A stretch of 64,000 nucleotides of DNA from Burkholderiaceae bacterium (GTDB lineage: Bacteria; Pseudomonadota; Gammaproteobacteria; Burkholderiales; Burkholderiaceae_C), in the NCBI GenBank assembly GCA_017856435.1, contig JAFMFB010000006.1, forward strand, positions 18,758-82,757. Reading direction: 5' to 3'. Positions 17,737 to 25,986 of this stretch are shown here, piece after piece (positions within the stretch are counted from its first letter, which is position 1; every line of letters begins with the position of its first letter). Position numbers and translations under genes: made by a program. A model generated the notes under the pieces. It worked only from the letters and a program-made list of their open reading frames with translations. It ran no database searches and had not been told where the DNA came from.

Positions 17737-17787
17737 GCCTGGCCGGGCTGCTACCGTGAATCCCTGACAGGTAAGGGGTGTAGTCAG

Positions 17788-17829
17788 TTCAGATTAAGCT
17801 GATCTGAATCAGGATTTCCCCCTTTTTTT
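17788..17829 (+). terminator. Inverted repeat and T-run after the Bug receptor gene (possible terminator)
   Basis: TTCAGAT and ATCTGAA form a perfect 7-bp stem with a 7-base loop (17788-17808). A run of seven T residues starts 14 nt later at 17823. The gap is too long for a textbook intrinsic terminator. Confidence 0.35.
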
Positions 17830-17877
17830 GGGCTTAGCCTTCAACTCGCTCGCGTTTGATCGGGCCAGGAGGGCGCC

Positions 17878-18183
17878 ATGAAAAATGCTGACAGGTTTAG
17901 GACGGAATCGACTCTGAGTTTGAAGCCGGTTCACACGCTGCAGGAGTACCTCCGATGGGGACTTATCGGCGTGGCCGCCTTGACCGCGCTGGGCGTAGCA
18001 GCCCTGCTGGTAGGACAGCTTGAAGTCAACACGATCAAGCAACAGTTGGCTCAGAGCCTGGCACACGGGGCGGCAGCCAGCGCAAGCACGGCGCAGAGCG
18101 AGCCAATCATTCAAAGGCTTCAGCAGGGGGGTGACTTGAGCGAAAACCTGGAGCCAACGGCCGCTGGCGGTTCCGCCTACTGA
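17878..18183 (+). CDS. Small single-pass membrane protein, unknown
   Basis: A 101-residue reading frame with a good ribosome binding site (GGAGG about 8 nt upstream). One strong membrane segment lies at about residues 27-46 (GLIGVAALTALGVAALLVGQ). A hydrophilic, predicted helical tail rich in Gln, Ala and Ser follows (EVNTIKQQLAQSLAHGAAA). It has no recognisable family. The opposite-strand frame across the same region looks like a shadow. The supporting evidence is only the ribosome binding site and the sensible topology. Confidence 0.5.
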   Translation: MKNADRFRTESTLSLKPVHTLQEYLRWGLIGVAALTALGVAALLVGQLEVNTIKQQLAQSLAHGAAASASTAQSEPIIQRLQQGGDLSENLEPTAAGGSAY

Positions 18184-18245
18184 TGCCAATGCGTCCTGGC
18201 CCTGTGACAGGGGCAGGCGGTCAACCACAGCCAAACGTTCGCGGA

Positions 18246-18791
18246 TCAGGTTTCCGGGGTAATGCCCAAAGCCACCAAAAAGCGCGCCACCATGTTGTAG
18301 GTGGCGATGGCGCTGGTCAGTTCCACCATCTGGGTCTCGTCAAAATGCTGGCGCAAACCGGCAAAAACTTCGTCAGCCACTTTCACATCCAAAGTCATCT
18401 GCGCGGCATAACGAATCACCAGACGATCGAGTTCATCCAGGCTGGGATCTTGCGGTTCGCCGCGCGGGTTGGCCTCGAGAAACGCCTGCAGCGCATCCAG
18501 CTGAATCTGGCTACCGCCGGCAGCAAGAAAGTCTGGGGCATGATGATGAAATTCATAATGGGCGCCTGTGAGAAGGGCCACAGTGCAAATGCCCAGCTCG
18601 CGCAGGCGGCGGCTGGTTGGAAGCTCGGTGCGAACTGCCTTCAGATAGGTGTTCCAGCCACGGGCTAGGGGTTCACTCCACAACAGGGCCTTGTCAAGAT
18701 TGAGCAGGGAGCCACCACGGCGCTTGAGAATGGCGTCAACAAGTTCTTGCGGTTGCGGTTTGCGCTCAGGGGTCCAGTCAGGCAATTTCAT
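18246..18791 (-). CDS. Carboxymuconolactone decarboxylase / AhpD-like protein
   Basis: A 181-residue protein resembling the CMD/AhpD fold family. The segment LRELGICTVALLTGAHYEFHHHA matches the conserved helix pair around the family's AHxE/H motif, and AIATYNMVARFLVALGI is the typical C-terminal helix. Members lacking the CxxC of AhpD, as here, act in diverse reactions and many are uncharacterised. The start at 18791 (MKLPDW) is chosen over an in-frame codon 13 residues earlier because it fits the family start. It is divergent from dapF. Confidence 0.8.
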   Translation of the reverse strand: MKLPDWTPERKPQPQELVDAILKRRGGSLLNLDKALLWSEPLARGWNTYLKAVRTELPTSRRLRELGICTVALLTGAHYEFHHHAPDFLAAGGSQIQLDALQAFLEANPRGEPQDPSLDELDRLVIRYAAQMTLDVKVADEVFAGLRQHFDETQMVELTSAIATYNMVARFLVALGITPET

Positions 18792-18850
18792 AGTGAGGGG
18801 CTCTGTCGGTTGTGGTGTCAAAAGCATCAAGGATAAGGCCTAAATCAGCG

Positions 18851-18856
18851 GATAAT
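18851..18856 (+). promoter_or_regulatory. Candidate -10 hexamer (GATAAT) of dapF
   Basis: GATAAT is followed by eight bases and the dapF ATG. TTGAAG overlapping the gap is not a Shine-Dalgarno sequence. A near-leaderless transcript is expected. Confidence 0.5.
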
Positions 18857-18864
18857 TTGAAGCC

Positions 18865-19740
18865 ATGCGGATTCGTTTTACCAAAATGCAGGGTGCCGGT
18901 AACGATTTCATCGTGCTTGATGAGACCCAGGGAACGCTTGGGTTGAACGCTGAGCAGTATCGGCAACTGGCTGACCGACATTTTGGCATTGGTGCTGATC
19001 AGATCCTGTCGGTCCGTCCATCGCCTGCTGTGGGTATTGATTTTGAATACGTGATCCACAACGCCGATGGCCACGAAGTCGAACAATGTGGCAACGGGGC
19101 GCGTTGCTTTGCCCGCTATGTGCATGACCGGGGCTTGACTGACAAGACCACGATTTGTGTGCAAACCAAGGGTGGCGTGATTACCCCGCGGCTGCAAGAC
19201 GATGGCCGGGTCACCGTTGACATGGGTCCCCCGGCTTTTGAGCTGGCCAGCCTGCATTTTGATGAGCGGGGACTCAGCCCCCAGGCCCGGGGCAGCTGGC
19301 AGATGTGGCCGTTGGAAGTGGCCCATGACAGGGTCATGGTGGCCTTGGTCTCGATGGGCAACCCGCACGCGGTCCAGCTGGTCGATGATGTGGACGCCGC
19401 TGCTGTTTCCACCCAGGGGCCCAAGATTGAGCAGCATGCGCGCTTTGCGCGGCGGGTCAATGCGGGCTATCTGCAGGTGATCGACCGCGCCAACGCGAAA
19501 CTGCGTGTTTATGAACGTGGCGCTGGCGAGACGCTGGCTTGCGGCACGGGTGCCTGCGCCGCTGTGGTCAGCGGCATCCGTCTTGGGCTGCTCGATGAGC
19601 GGGTCGATGTGAAGACCCGTGGTGGCCTGCTGACCATTGAATGGCGTGGTGGGCCGGCCAATCTGCAGGCCCATGTTTTCATGACGGGGCCGGCCGAGAC
19701 GGTCTTTGAAGGGGAAATTGAGCTTTCCCGAGCAGACTGA
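18865..19740 (+). CDS. dapF: Diaminopimelate epimerase
   Basis: DapF converts LL- to meso-diaminopimelate, the precursor of lysine and of the cross-linking residue in peptidoglycan. The 291-residue protein has both catalytic cysteines: C75 in EQCGNGARC and C226 in TLACGTGAC. The start [13 protein letters not shown] and the motif [12 protein letters not shown] are family hallmarks. It begins a run of plus-strand genes (dapF, DUF484, xerC) also found together in other proteobacteria. It supplies substrate for MurE, encoded in the dcw cluster downstream. Confidence 0.97.
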   Translation: MRIRFTKMQGAGNDFIVLDETQGTLGLNAEQYRQLADRHFGIGADQILSVRPSPAVGIDFEYVIHNADGHEVEQCGNGARCFARYVHDRGLTDKTTICVQTKGGVITPRLQDDGRVTVDMGPPAFELASLHFDERGLSPQARGSWQMWPLEVAHDRVMVALVSMGNPHAVQLVDDVDAAAVSTQGPKIEQHARFARRVNAGYLQVIDRANAKLRVYERGAGETLACGTGACAAVVSGIRLGLLDERVDVKTRGGLLTIEWRGGPANLQAHVFMTGPAETVFEGEIELSRAD

Positions 19741-19804
19741 CCCTCCACAAATTTGCCTGAAGTAAAGTTGCCATCAACCGACTCGCGATTCAATTGACAC
19801 GTCC

Positions 19805-20506
19805 ATGCAATCCGATAACCCCCTTAATCCAATCACTGAAGACGACATTGCGCTTTATCTGAGCCACAACCCGGAATTTTTTGACCGACATGCCGACCTG
19901 CTGGCAACCGTGCAACTGGTCAGTCCGCACAGCCGGCGAACCGTCAGTCTGCAAGAGCGTCAGGCTGAAATGCTGCGGGAAAAAAACAGACTGCTCGAGC
20001 GCCGGGTCATGGAGATCTTCCGCAATGGCACTGAAAACATGGCCTTGTCCGACAAGCTCCTGCAATGGGCAGTGCAGTTGTTGCTGGAGCAGGTGCCCGA
20101 GGCGATGCCGCAGCGCATTGTCGATTCAATTCGCAGCCAGTTCTCTGTGCCTCAGGTGGCGATTCGCTTATGGGAGGTGAACGCGTCCCACATTGGACGT
20201 GATTTTTCCAGCGGGGTGAGTGACGATGCCCGGCGTCTGGGCGGGTCGTTGACCGAGCCCTATTGCGGGGTCAATGCCGGCTTTGATGTGGTGCATTGGC
20301 TTGAGGTCCCAGACCAGGCCGCATCTCTGGCCTTGTTGCCCCTTAGGGCAGTGACCAGCGCAGCACAAACCGAGCAGGACTTGCCCGTATTTGGCTTGCT
20401 GGTGCTGGCCTCGCCCGATCCGCAGCGCTTTGCCAGCACCATGGGCACCGATTACCTGCAAAGAATTGCCGAGATGGCCTCTGCGGCACTATCCCAATTG
20501 CGTTAG
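19805..20506 (+). CDS. DUF484 family protein
   Basis: A 233-residue cytoplasmic protein of the DUF484 (YigA-like) family. It starts with the family signature EDDIALYLSHNPEFFDRHADLL, followed by a helical segment rich in charged residues (LQERQAEMLREKNRLLERRV) and a GAF-like C-terminal domain (PVFGLLVLASPDPQRF). It sits between dapF and xerC, a conserved order in gamma- and betaproteobacteria. Its function is unknown; the link with xerC suggests a role around chromosome segregation, but that is inference. Confidence 0.88.
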   Translation: MQSDNPLNPITEDDIALYLSHNPEFFDRHADLLATVQLVSPHSRRTVSLQERQAEMLREKNRLLERRVMEIFRNGTENMALSDKLLQWAVQLLLEQVPEAMPQRIVDSIRSQFSVPQVAIRLWEVNASHIGRDFSSGVSDDARRLGGSLTEPYCGVNAGFDVVHWLEVPDQAASLALLPLRAVTSAAQTEQDLPVFGLLVLASPDPQRFASTMGTDYLQRIAEMASAALSQLR

Positions 20507-20585
20507 GTCCTATGTGCTCCGGCCCTCCTTCGCATGATTCCCGTTGCTTGGCAGTCGCTGCCAGTCTGGTGGCGGGTCCAGGGCA

Positions 20586-21506
20586 ATGGAAGACCTGATC
20601 GAGCGGTACCTGCAACATGTGCGGGTCGAAAAGCGACTGGCCGGCCGCACGGTAGAGTTATACCGGCACCAATTGAAACAACTGGCGGCATCTGCGCAGG
20701 CGGCCGAGTTGGCGCTGCTGCAGGTTCACGCGGCCCATATCCGCCGATGGGTGGCACAAATGCACGGTGCTGGCCGCAGTGGGAGGGGGATTGCGCTGGT
20801 GCTTTCCTGCTGGCGAGGCTTTTATGCCTGGCTTGGGCGAGAGGGGCTGGTGCCGAGCAATCCGGTGCAGGATGTTCGGGCGCCCAAGGCTGCCAAACCA
20901 CTGCCCAAGGCACTGGATGTGGACGAGGCGATGCGATTGGCGGATTTTCATGACGCGAACCAGGACCCGTGGCTGCAGGCGCGCGATGCGGCCATGGTGG
21001 AGTTGTTGTATGGCAGTGGACTGCGGGTGTCAGAACTGACCGGGCTTGATGTGGTGGCCAGCGCACAGGCGCGCGGGTGGATTGATCTGGAGTCGGCGCA
21101 AGCCCATGTTCTGGGAAAAGGGGGTAAACGCCGCTCGGTGCCCGTTGGTTCAGCAGCTCTGGCGGCATTGAGGCTATGGTTGGCTGAACGATCCCAGACA
21201 GACCGGTTCAGCGCCCAGCCAGCGCTATTTATCGGGCAACACGGATCGCGCCTGACGGCTCAGTCGATCTGGCAACGGTTGAGGCAGCGTGCCCGGCAGG
21301 CCGGCCTGGCGGCGCCGGTGCATCCTCACATGATGCGGCATTCATTTGCCAGCCATTTGCTTCAATCCAGCAGTGATTTGCGGGCGGTGCAGGAACTGCT
21401 TGGGCATGCCAATATCAGCACCACCCAGGTCTATACCCGTCTGGATTTTCAGCATCTGGCCAAGGCGTATGACAGCGCCCATCCGCGAGCCCGCAAAAAA
21501 CCCTGA
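20586..21506 (+). CDS. xerC: Tyrosine recombinase XerC
   Basis: XerC, with XerD, resolves chromosome dimers at dif. The 306-residue protein carries an N-terminal SAM-like core-binding domain (residues about 1-90) and the catalytic domain with R147 (GSGLRVSEL), K178 (LGKGGKRR), H248 and R251 (HPHMMRHSF), H274 (LLGHANIS) and the nucleophile Y283 (TTQVYTRLD). All six catalytic residues are present. The ATG at 20586 is chosen over an upstream TTG because it gives the usual family N-terminus. It is a housekeeping recombinase, not a sign of an integrated element: no att repeats or other mobile genes are nearby. Confidence 0.95.
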   Translation: MEDLIERYLQHVRVEKRLAGRTVELYRHQLKQLAASAQAAELALLQVHAAHIRRWVAQMHGAGRSGRGIALVLSCWRGFYAWLGREGLVPSNPVQDVRAPKAAKPLPKALDVDEAMRLADFHDANQDPWLQARDAAMVELLYGSGLRVSELTGLDVVASAQARGWIDLESAQAHVLGKGGKRRSVPVGSAALAALRLWLAERSQTDRFSAQPALFIGQHGSRLTAQSIWQRLRQRARQAGLAAPVHPHMMRHSFASHLLQSSSDLRAVQELLGHANISTTQVYTRLDFQHLAKAYDSAHPRARKKP

Positions 21507-21569
21507 GCGCAACTGGCGGTTGCTTTGACCTGATTGAGGCCGCGAATTTGCGGGTGGCAGAATTCATCC

Positions 21570-22754
21570 ATGAAGACCATTCGACTGCGACCCGGCAAGG
21601 AGCGTTCATTGCGACGCCACCACCCCTGGATTTTTGATTCGGCTGTTGCCAAGGGCGGGGCAGACTTCGGCGAAACTGTGCGGGTTGAGTCTGATCAGGG
21701 TGAGTTCCTGGCCTGGGCAGCCTACAGTCCTAACTCAAAGATCAGGGCGCGCGTCTGGAGTTTTGATCCGGCACAGCGGATCGACGCGTCCTATCTGGTC
21801 AGCCTGGTCGAGCGCGCTGTCAAGGCCAGGCAGAGGATGGATATTCGCAGTGACAGCATGCGACTGGTGCATGGCGAGGCCGACGGCCTGCCCGGCCTGA
21901 TTGTTGACCGCTACGGTGATACCCTGGTGGCCCAGTTTCTTTCCGCCGGGGTGGAGCGGTTCAAAAGTGACCTGGCCCAGACCCTGCTGGATGCGACCGG
22001 TCTGAACCGGCTTTATGAGCGGTCAGACTCCAATTTCCGTGCCGTGGAGGGTTTGCCTGAAGTCACCGGCTGGCTGCGCGGCCAAGGGCCGCTGGACCTG
22101 GTCATTCAGGAGCACGAATGGCGGCTGGGCCTCAATATTGCCGAGGGCCACAAGACGGGCTTCTATCTGGATCAGCGCGACAGTCGTAAGAAATTTGCCG
22201 AGGCTGCGCGGCGGCTCAAGTTTCAGCGCGTACTCAATTGCTACTGCTACACCGGTGGCTTTACGGTGGCCGCCCTGACTGCCGGGGCGGCCCATGTGAC
22301 GTCCATAGATTCCTCAGCCGCAGCCCTGGAGAAGGCGCGCGCCAATCTGGCTCTCAACGGAATTGATCCCGCCCAGGCGGATTTTCTGGATGCCGATGTC
22401 AATGCCAGTCTGCGTGAGTTTCACAAGGCTGGGCGCAGCTTTGACGCGATTGTGCTGGACCCGCCCAAATTTGCCCCGAGTGCAGCGCACGCCGAGCGGG
22501 CTGCCCGGGCCTACAAGGACATTAACCGCCTGGCGTTCAAATTGCTGGAACCCGGGGGTCTGCTGTTCACCTATTCCTGCTCAGGCGGCATTTCGCCCGA
22601 TCTATTTCACAAAGTGGTGGCCTCGGCCGGCACGGATGCCGGGGTGGACGGCTATATCCTGGAGCGCCTTGGCGGGGCGCAGGATCATCCGATGACGATT
22701 TGCTTTCCCGAGGGCGAGTATCTCAAGGGGCTGGTGGTGATGCGCAAGACCTGA
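21570..22754 (+). CDS. rlmI: 23S rRNA (cytosine-C5)-methyltransferase, RlmI-like
   Basis: A 394-residue SAM-dependent methyltransferase with an N-terminal PUA domain (RLRPGKERSLRRHHPWIFDS) and a C-terminal Rossmann methyltransferase domain. Motif I is LNCYCYTGGFTVAAL and the catalytic block is IVLDPPKFAPS. The SCSGGISPDLFHKVV segment contains the conserved cysteine of the RlmI group. RlmI methylates C1962 of 23S rRNA in E. coli; that this protein does the same is inferred from overall organisation. The ATG at 21570 gives the standard start MKTIRLRPGKE. A weak -10-like CAGAAT lies 6 nt upstream. Confidence 0.88.
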   Translation: MKTIRLRPGKERSLRRHHPWIFDSAVAKGGADFGETVRVESDQGEFLAWAAYSPNSKIRARVWSFDPAQRIDASYLVSLVERAVKARQRMDIRSDSMRLVHGEADGLPGLIVDRYGDTLVAQFLSAGVERFKSDLAQTLLDATGLNRLYERSDSNFRAVEGLPEVTGWLRGQGPLDLVIQEHEWRLGLNIAEGHKTGFYLDQRDSRKKFAEAARRLKFQRVLNCYCYTGGFTVAALTAGAAHVTSIDSSAAALEKARANLALNGIDPAQADFLDADVNASLREFHKAGRSFDAIVLDPPKFAPSAAHAERAARAYKDINRLAFKLLEPGGLLFTYSCSGGISPDLFHKVVASAGTDAGVDGYILERLGGAQDHPMTICFPEGEYLKGLVVMRKT

Positions 22755-22800
22755 GTGGTCTTGCGCAAATCGCTAAACTCCAACCTTTCCCGCAAACTCT

Positions 22801-22826
22801 GGCTCTACACCAATTGGTGTTCAGCC
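22801..22826. promoter_or_regulatory. Palindromic candidate operator upstream of the CobW gene
   Basis: ACACCAATTGGTGT (22807-22820) is a perfect 14-bp palindrome. Two mismatched bases further out on each side it is flanked by GGCT and AGCC, extending the dyad to 26 bp. It ends 19 nt before the CobW ATG. It does not match the Zur consensus I know from enterobacteria. Confidence 0.45.
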
Positions 22827-22845
22827 CTGTTCTTATCTGATTGTC

Positions 22846-23943
22846 ATGTCTTTGATCCCCGCCACCATACTGACCGGATTCCTGGGTTCCGGCAAAACGA
22901 CTCTGCTCAAACGACTGTTGGCCGAGGCCCACGGTCAGAAGATCGCCGTGATCGAGAACGAATTTGGCGAAGAGAATATTGACAACGACATTCTGGTTGC
23001 CGATACGCAGGAGCAGATCATCCAGATGAGCAATGGTTGCATCTGCTGCTCGATTCGTGAGGATCTGCGCACCACACTGCAGGAACTGGCGCAAAAAAAG
23101 CGCAAGGGAGAGCTTCTGTTCGATCGGGTGGTCATCGAGACCACCGGCCTGGCTGATCCTGGGCCGGTGACCCAGACCTTCTTCATGGATGACGAAATTG
23201 CCGAGAGTTACCTTCTGGATTCGATCATCACGCTGGTCGATGCCAAGCATGCCAATCAGCAGCTGGACAGCCGGCAGGAGGCACGGCGTCAGGTTGGGTT
23301 TGCTGACCAGATTTTCATCAGCAAAGCTGATCTTGTGGATGCCGAGTCACTGGACGCATTGCAGCATCGCTTGAAGCATATGAATCCGCGAGCACCGCAG
23401 CGAGCGGTCCACTTTGGCCAGGTTGCCTTGAGCGAAGTGTTTGACCTGCGCGGCTTCAATCTCAACACCAAGCTTGAAATTGACCCGGATTTCCTGAAGG
23501 AGGAGACCGAGCACAGCCATTGTGATCATGAGCATGGCCACTGCGAGCATGATCATGCGCATTCACATGATGACCACCATCACCACGATGAACACTGTGA
23601 TCACCCTTCGCACAAGCATGGCCATGCGCATCATCACCACTACGACGACGATGTAAAGAGTTTTGTGTTTCGTGCTGAACGCGCCTTTGATCCGGCCAAG
23701 CTGGAAGACTTTTTGGGGGCGGTTGTCAATATTTACGGGCCTCGCATGCTGCGCTACAAGGGCGTTTTAAATATGCAGGGCACCGAGCACAAGGTGATTT
23801 TTCAGGGCGTGCATCAGCTCATGGGCAGTGATTTGGGGCCTCAATGGGCAAAGGACGAGCCACGCATCAGCAAGATGGTGTTCATTGGGATTGACCTGCC
23901 GCGCGACATTTTTATCCAGGGCCTGGAGCAAAGCCTGGTCTAA
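22846..23943 (+). CDS. CobW/COG0523 GTP-dependent metal chaperone
   Basis: A 365-residue GTPase of the COG0523 family, which inserts or traffics metals, often zinc. The P-loop GFLGSGKTT lies at residues 11-19, the metal motif CICC supplies C65, C67 and C68, and the guanine site is SKADLVD. A histidine-rich linker of about 45 residues (roughly 220-266) contains more than 20 histidines with Cys and Asp, a probable metal store. The C-terminal CobW domain follows (FVFRAERAFDPAKLEDFL). The gene is just upstream of dksA, and that DksA lacks most zinc ligands. No cobalamin genes are nearby, so a role in B12 synthesis is unlikely. Confidence 0.93.
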   Translation: MSLIPATILTGFLGSGKTTLLKRLLAEAHGQKIAVIENEFGEENIDNDILVADTQEQIIQMSNGCICCSIREDLRTTLQELAQKKRKGELLFDRVVIETTGLADPGPVTQTFFMDDEIAESYLLDSIITLVDAKHANQQLDSRQEARRQVGFADQIFISKADLVDAESLDALQHRLKHMNPRAPQRAVHFGQVALSEVFDLRGFNLNTKLEIDPDFLKEETEHSHCDHEHGHCEHDHAHSHDDHHHHDEHCDHPSHKHGHAHHHHYDDDVKSFVFRAERAFDPAKLEDFLGAVVNIYGPRMLRYKGVLNMQGTEHKVIFQGVHQLMGSDLGPQWAKDEPRISKMVFIGIDLPRDIFIQGLEQSLV

Positions 23944-24074
23944 ATTTCGGCGGCCTATCAAAAAGCGGTTACACTGCCACGCCTTAAAAAATCCAGCTTT
24001 GTCGAATGGGGGGCTGGTGATACGTGTAAAAACATTCTGAGATCCAGCGCAATTTATCTGCTAGGAGACATAAG

Positions 24075-25196
24075 ATGAAAGCAAAATCAATCAAGGTCAA
24101 AGTCACCAGCAAAGCTAAAACTGCAGCAGCCAAGGCCAAGCCCGTGGTTAAAAACGCCGCCAAAAAAGCTGCAGTTAAGCTGGTAGCCAAGAAGCCGGTG
24201 GCAGCTAAAAAGCCTGGGGTAAAGAAGCCGGTTGCAAAAAGCCCGACCAAGAAGCTTGCTACCAAGCCCCTGGCCAAAAAGGCGGCAGTCGCTAAAAAGC
24301 CCGCTGTAAAAAAGCCTGCGGTTAAAAAACCCGTAGCCAAAAGCGCCCCCAAAAAAGTAGCTGCCAAACCAGTCGCCAAAAAAGTCACGGCCAAACCGCA
24401 AGCCAAGAAAACCTTGCCTGCAAAAAAGCCGGCGGTCAAGCCGGCTGCCAAAAAGTCCGCAGCCAAGCCCACAGCCAAGCCAATAGCCAAACCCACCGGC
24501 AAGAATCAGACCGTTCAACCCGAAAAAATCAAGACGGTTCCCAGCGCTGCCGGGCCCAAGTCAGCTGCCGCCGCTCCTCAGCAGGCTGCTGGTGCCCCTG
24601 AAAAGGCCCGCCGGCCCTCGGGTCGGCTGGCGCAGTTGACCGTTCCCTCAATGGCGCCGGCCGTGGCTTCCACTGCCGCCAAAGCCAGTTACATACAGAC
24701 CATGCCGACCGAGATTTCACCCAAGATACCGACCCCTCCCAAAAAGGACCCCAAGCTTGCCAACAACTGGAAGACCAAGTCCGGCGAAGAGCTGACCGAT
24801 GCCGAGTTGCTGGCCATGCCTGATAGCGAATACATGAACGATAAGCAGTTGGCCGCTTTCCGTATACGCTTGCGTCAGCTCAAGCAGGACATTCTGAACA
24901 ATGCCGGCGAGACGACAGAGCATTTGCGCGAAGATACGGTGATCGTGCCAGACCCGGCGGATCGGGCCACCATTGAGGAAGAGCATGCACTGGAATTGCG
25001 GACCCGTGACCGGGAGCGCAAGTTGCTCAAGAAGATCGAGCAGTCCCTGGCCCTGATTGACGCTGGCGAGTACGGTTATTGCGATGAAACCGGTGAGCCG
25101 ATCGGGGTCGGCCGGCTGTTGGCCCGCCCCACCGCCACCCTTTCGCTGGAAGCGCAACAAAGGCGCGAGCTCAAGCAAAAAATGTTCGGTGACTGA
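24075..25196 (+). CDS. dksA: DksA with zinc-poor site and histone H1-like N-terminal extension
   Basis: DksA binds the RNA polymerase secondary channel and works with ppGpp. The C-terminal part (about residues 250-373) is a full DksA: the coiled-coil tip PDPADRATIEEE with its two aspartates and alanine, then LRTRDRERKLLKKIEQSL. The zinc site is degenerate: GYCDETGEPIG keeps one cysteine, while the other three positions are Thr, Ser and Ala (TLSLEAQQ). Before it lie about 145 residues built almost only of Lys, Ala, Pro and Val (AAKKPAVKK-type repeats) and a flexible linker, making the protein 373 residues instead of about 150. The tail resembles histone H1/AlgP-type DNA-binding regions. A ribosome binding site AGGAGA precedes the ATG. 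Confidence 0.92.
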   Translation: MKAKSIKVKVTSKAKTAAAKAKPVVKNAAKKAAVKLVAKKPVAAKKPGVKKPVAKSPTKKLATKPLAKKAAVAKKPAVKKPAVKKPVAKSAPKKVAAKPVAKKVTAKPQAKKTLPAKKPAVKPAAKKSAAKPTAKPIAKPTGKNQTVQPEKIKTVPSAAGPKSAAAAPQQAAGAPEKARRPSGRLAQLTVPSMAPAVASTAAKASYIQTMPTEISPKIPTPPKKDPKLANNWKTKSGEELTDAELLAMPDSEYMNDKQLAAFRIRLRQLKQDILNNAGETTEHLREDTVIVPDPADRATIEEEHALELRTRDRERKLLKKIEQSLALIDAGEYGYCDETGEPIGVGRLLARPTATLSLEAQQRRELKQKMFGD

Positions 25197-25405
25197 GGCC
25201 TGTACTCAACCTCAATGCGTGCGAACGGCGTGTTGCAAATCCTGCTGACGTGAACGCTGACCCGGATCTTGAGTCGAGAATGCTTTGCTATCCGAGCCAT
25301 TCTGCCGCCAGTCATGAGGCTGGTATTCATGGACTGATGATGTGGTGCTGACGAGTCGGTAAGTCCGACAGGTACGGATTTTTGAGAATAGCCAACCCAA
25401 TATTT

Positions 25406-25957
25406 ATGGACACCTTCCACGGCACAACCATTCTCAGCGTGCGGCGTCGCACGGACAAGGGTGACTGGCAAGTTGCGCTGGGCGGTGATGGACAGGTAAC
25501 CCTGGGCAATATCGTCGTCAAGGGCTCGGCGCGCAAAGTTCGCACCCTTTACCAGGGCCGGGTACTGGCCGGTTTTGCCGGGGCAACGGCCGACGCCTTT
25601 ACCCTGTTCGAACGTTTTGAGGCCAAGCTGGAAAAGCATCAGGGAAACCTGCAGAGGGCGGCCATCGAGTTGACCAAAGACTGGCGCACCGATCGGGTGC
25701 TCAGACGGCTCGAGGCCATGCTGGCGGTGGCCGACATGAACTGCTCACTCATCATCACCGGCAATGGTGATGTTCTGGAACCTGAGGATGGCGTGGTTGC
25801 GATTGGCTCGGGAGGCGCTTATGCACAGTCCGCTGCCCTGGCCCTGCTCGAACACACCAGCCTGAGCGCGCCGGAAATTGTCAGTCAGTCATTGGGCATA
25901 GCAGCCCGGTTGTGCATCTATACCAACATGAACCATACCATCGAGGTGCTTGGCTGA
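25406..25957 (+). CDS. hslV: ATP-dependent protease subunit HslV
   Basis: The proteolytic subunit of the HslUV (ClpQY) protease, a two-ring peptidase related to the proteasome beta subunit. The 183-residue protein begins [14 protein letters not shown]; by analogy with family members the mature catalytic threonine is the first of TTILSVRR. Conserved motifs are [23 protein letters not shown] and [14 protein letters not shown]. The ATG at 25406 is used in preference to an upstream in-frame codon. The 209 bp between dksA and hslV contain a short inverted repeat (GTCGG/CCGAC) but no clear terminator or heat-shock promoter. Confidence 0.95.
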   Translation: MDTFHGTTILSVRRRTDKGDWQVALGGDGQVTLGNIVVKGSARKVRTLYQGRVLAGFAGATADAFTLFERFEAKLEKHQGNLQRAAIELTKDWRTDRVLRRLEAMLAVADMNCSLIITGNGDVLEPEDGVVAIGSGGAYAQSAALALLEHTSLSAPEIVSQSLGIAARLCIYTNMNHTIEVLG

Positions 25958-25986
25958 CGGCCTGCGCTCGTTCCCGAATTGTTGCG

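Noticed and set aside
17809..18234. Minus-strand 141-codon frame opposite the small membrane protein
   Set aside because: No ribosome binding site and no plausible composition; the plus-strand frame has both a ribosome binding site and a membrane segment.
20586..21506. Tyrosine recombinase as part of a mobile element
   Set aside because: It is XerC in its usual housekeeping place with dapF and DUF484; no att repeats or cargo genes are near.
23984..24518. Long antisense frames opposite the dksA tail (Phe/Leu/Gly/Ala-rich)
   Set aside because: They are the complement of Lys/Ala-rich repeats and have no start signals or family features.
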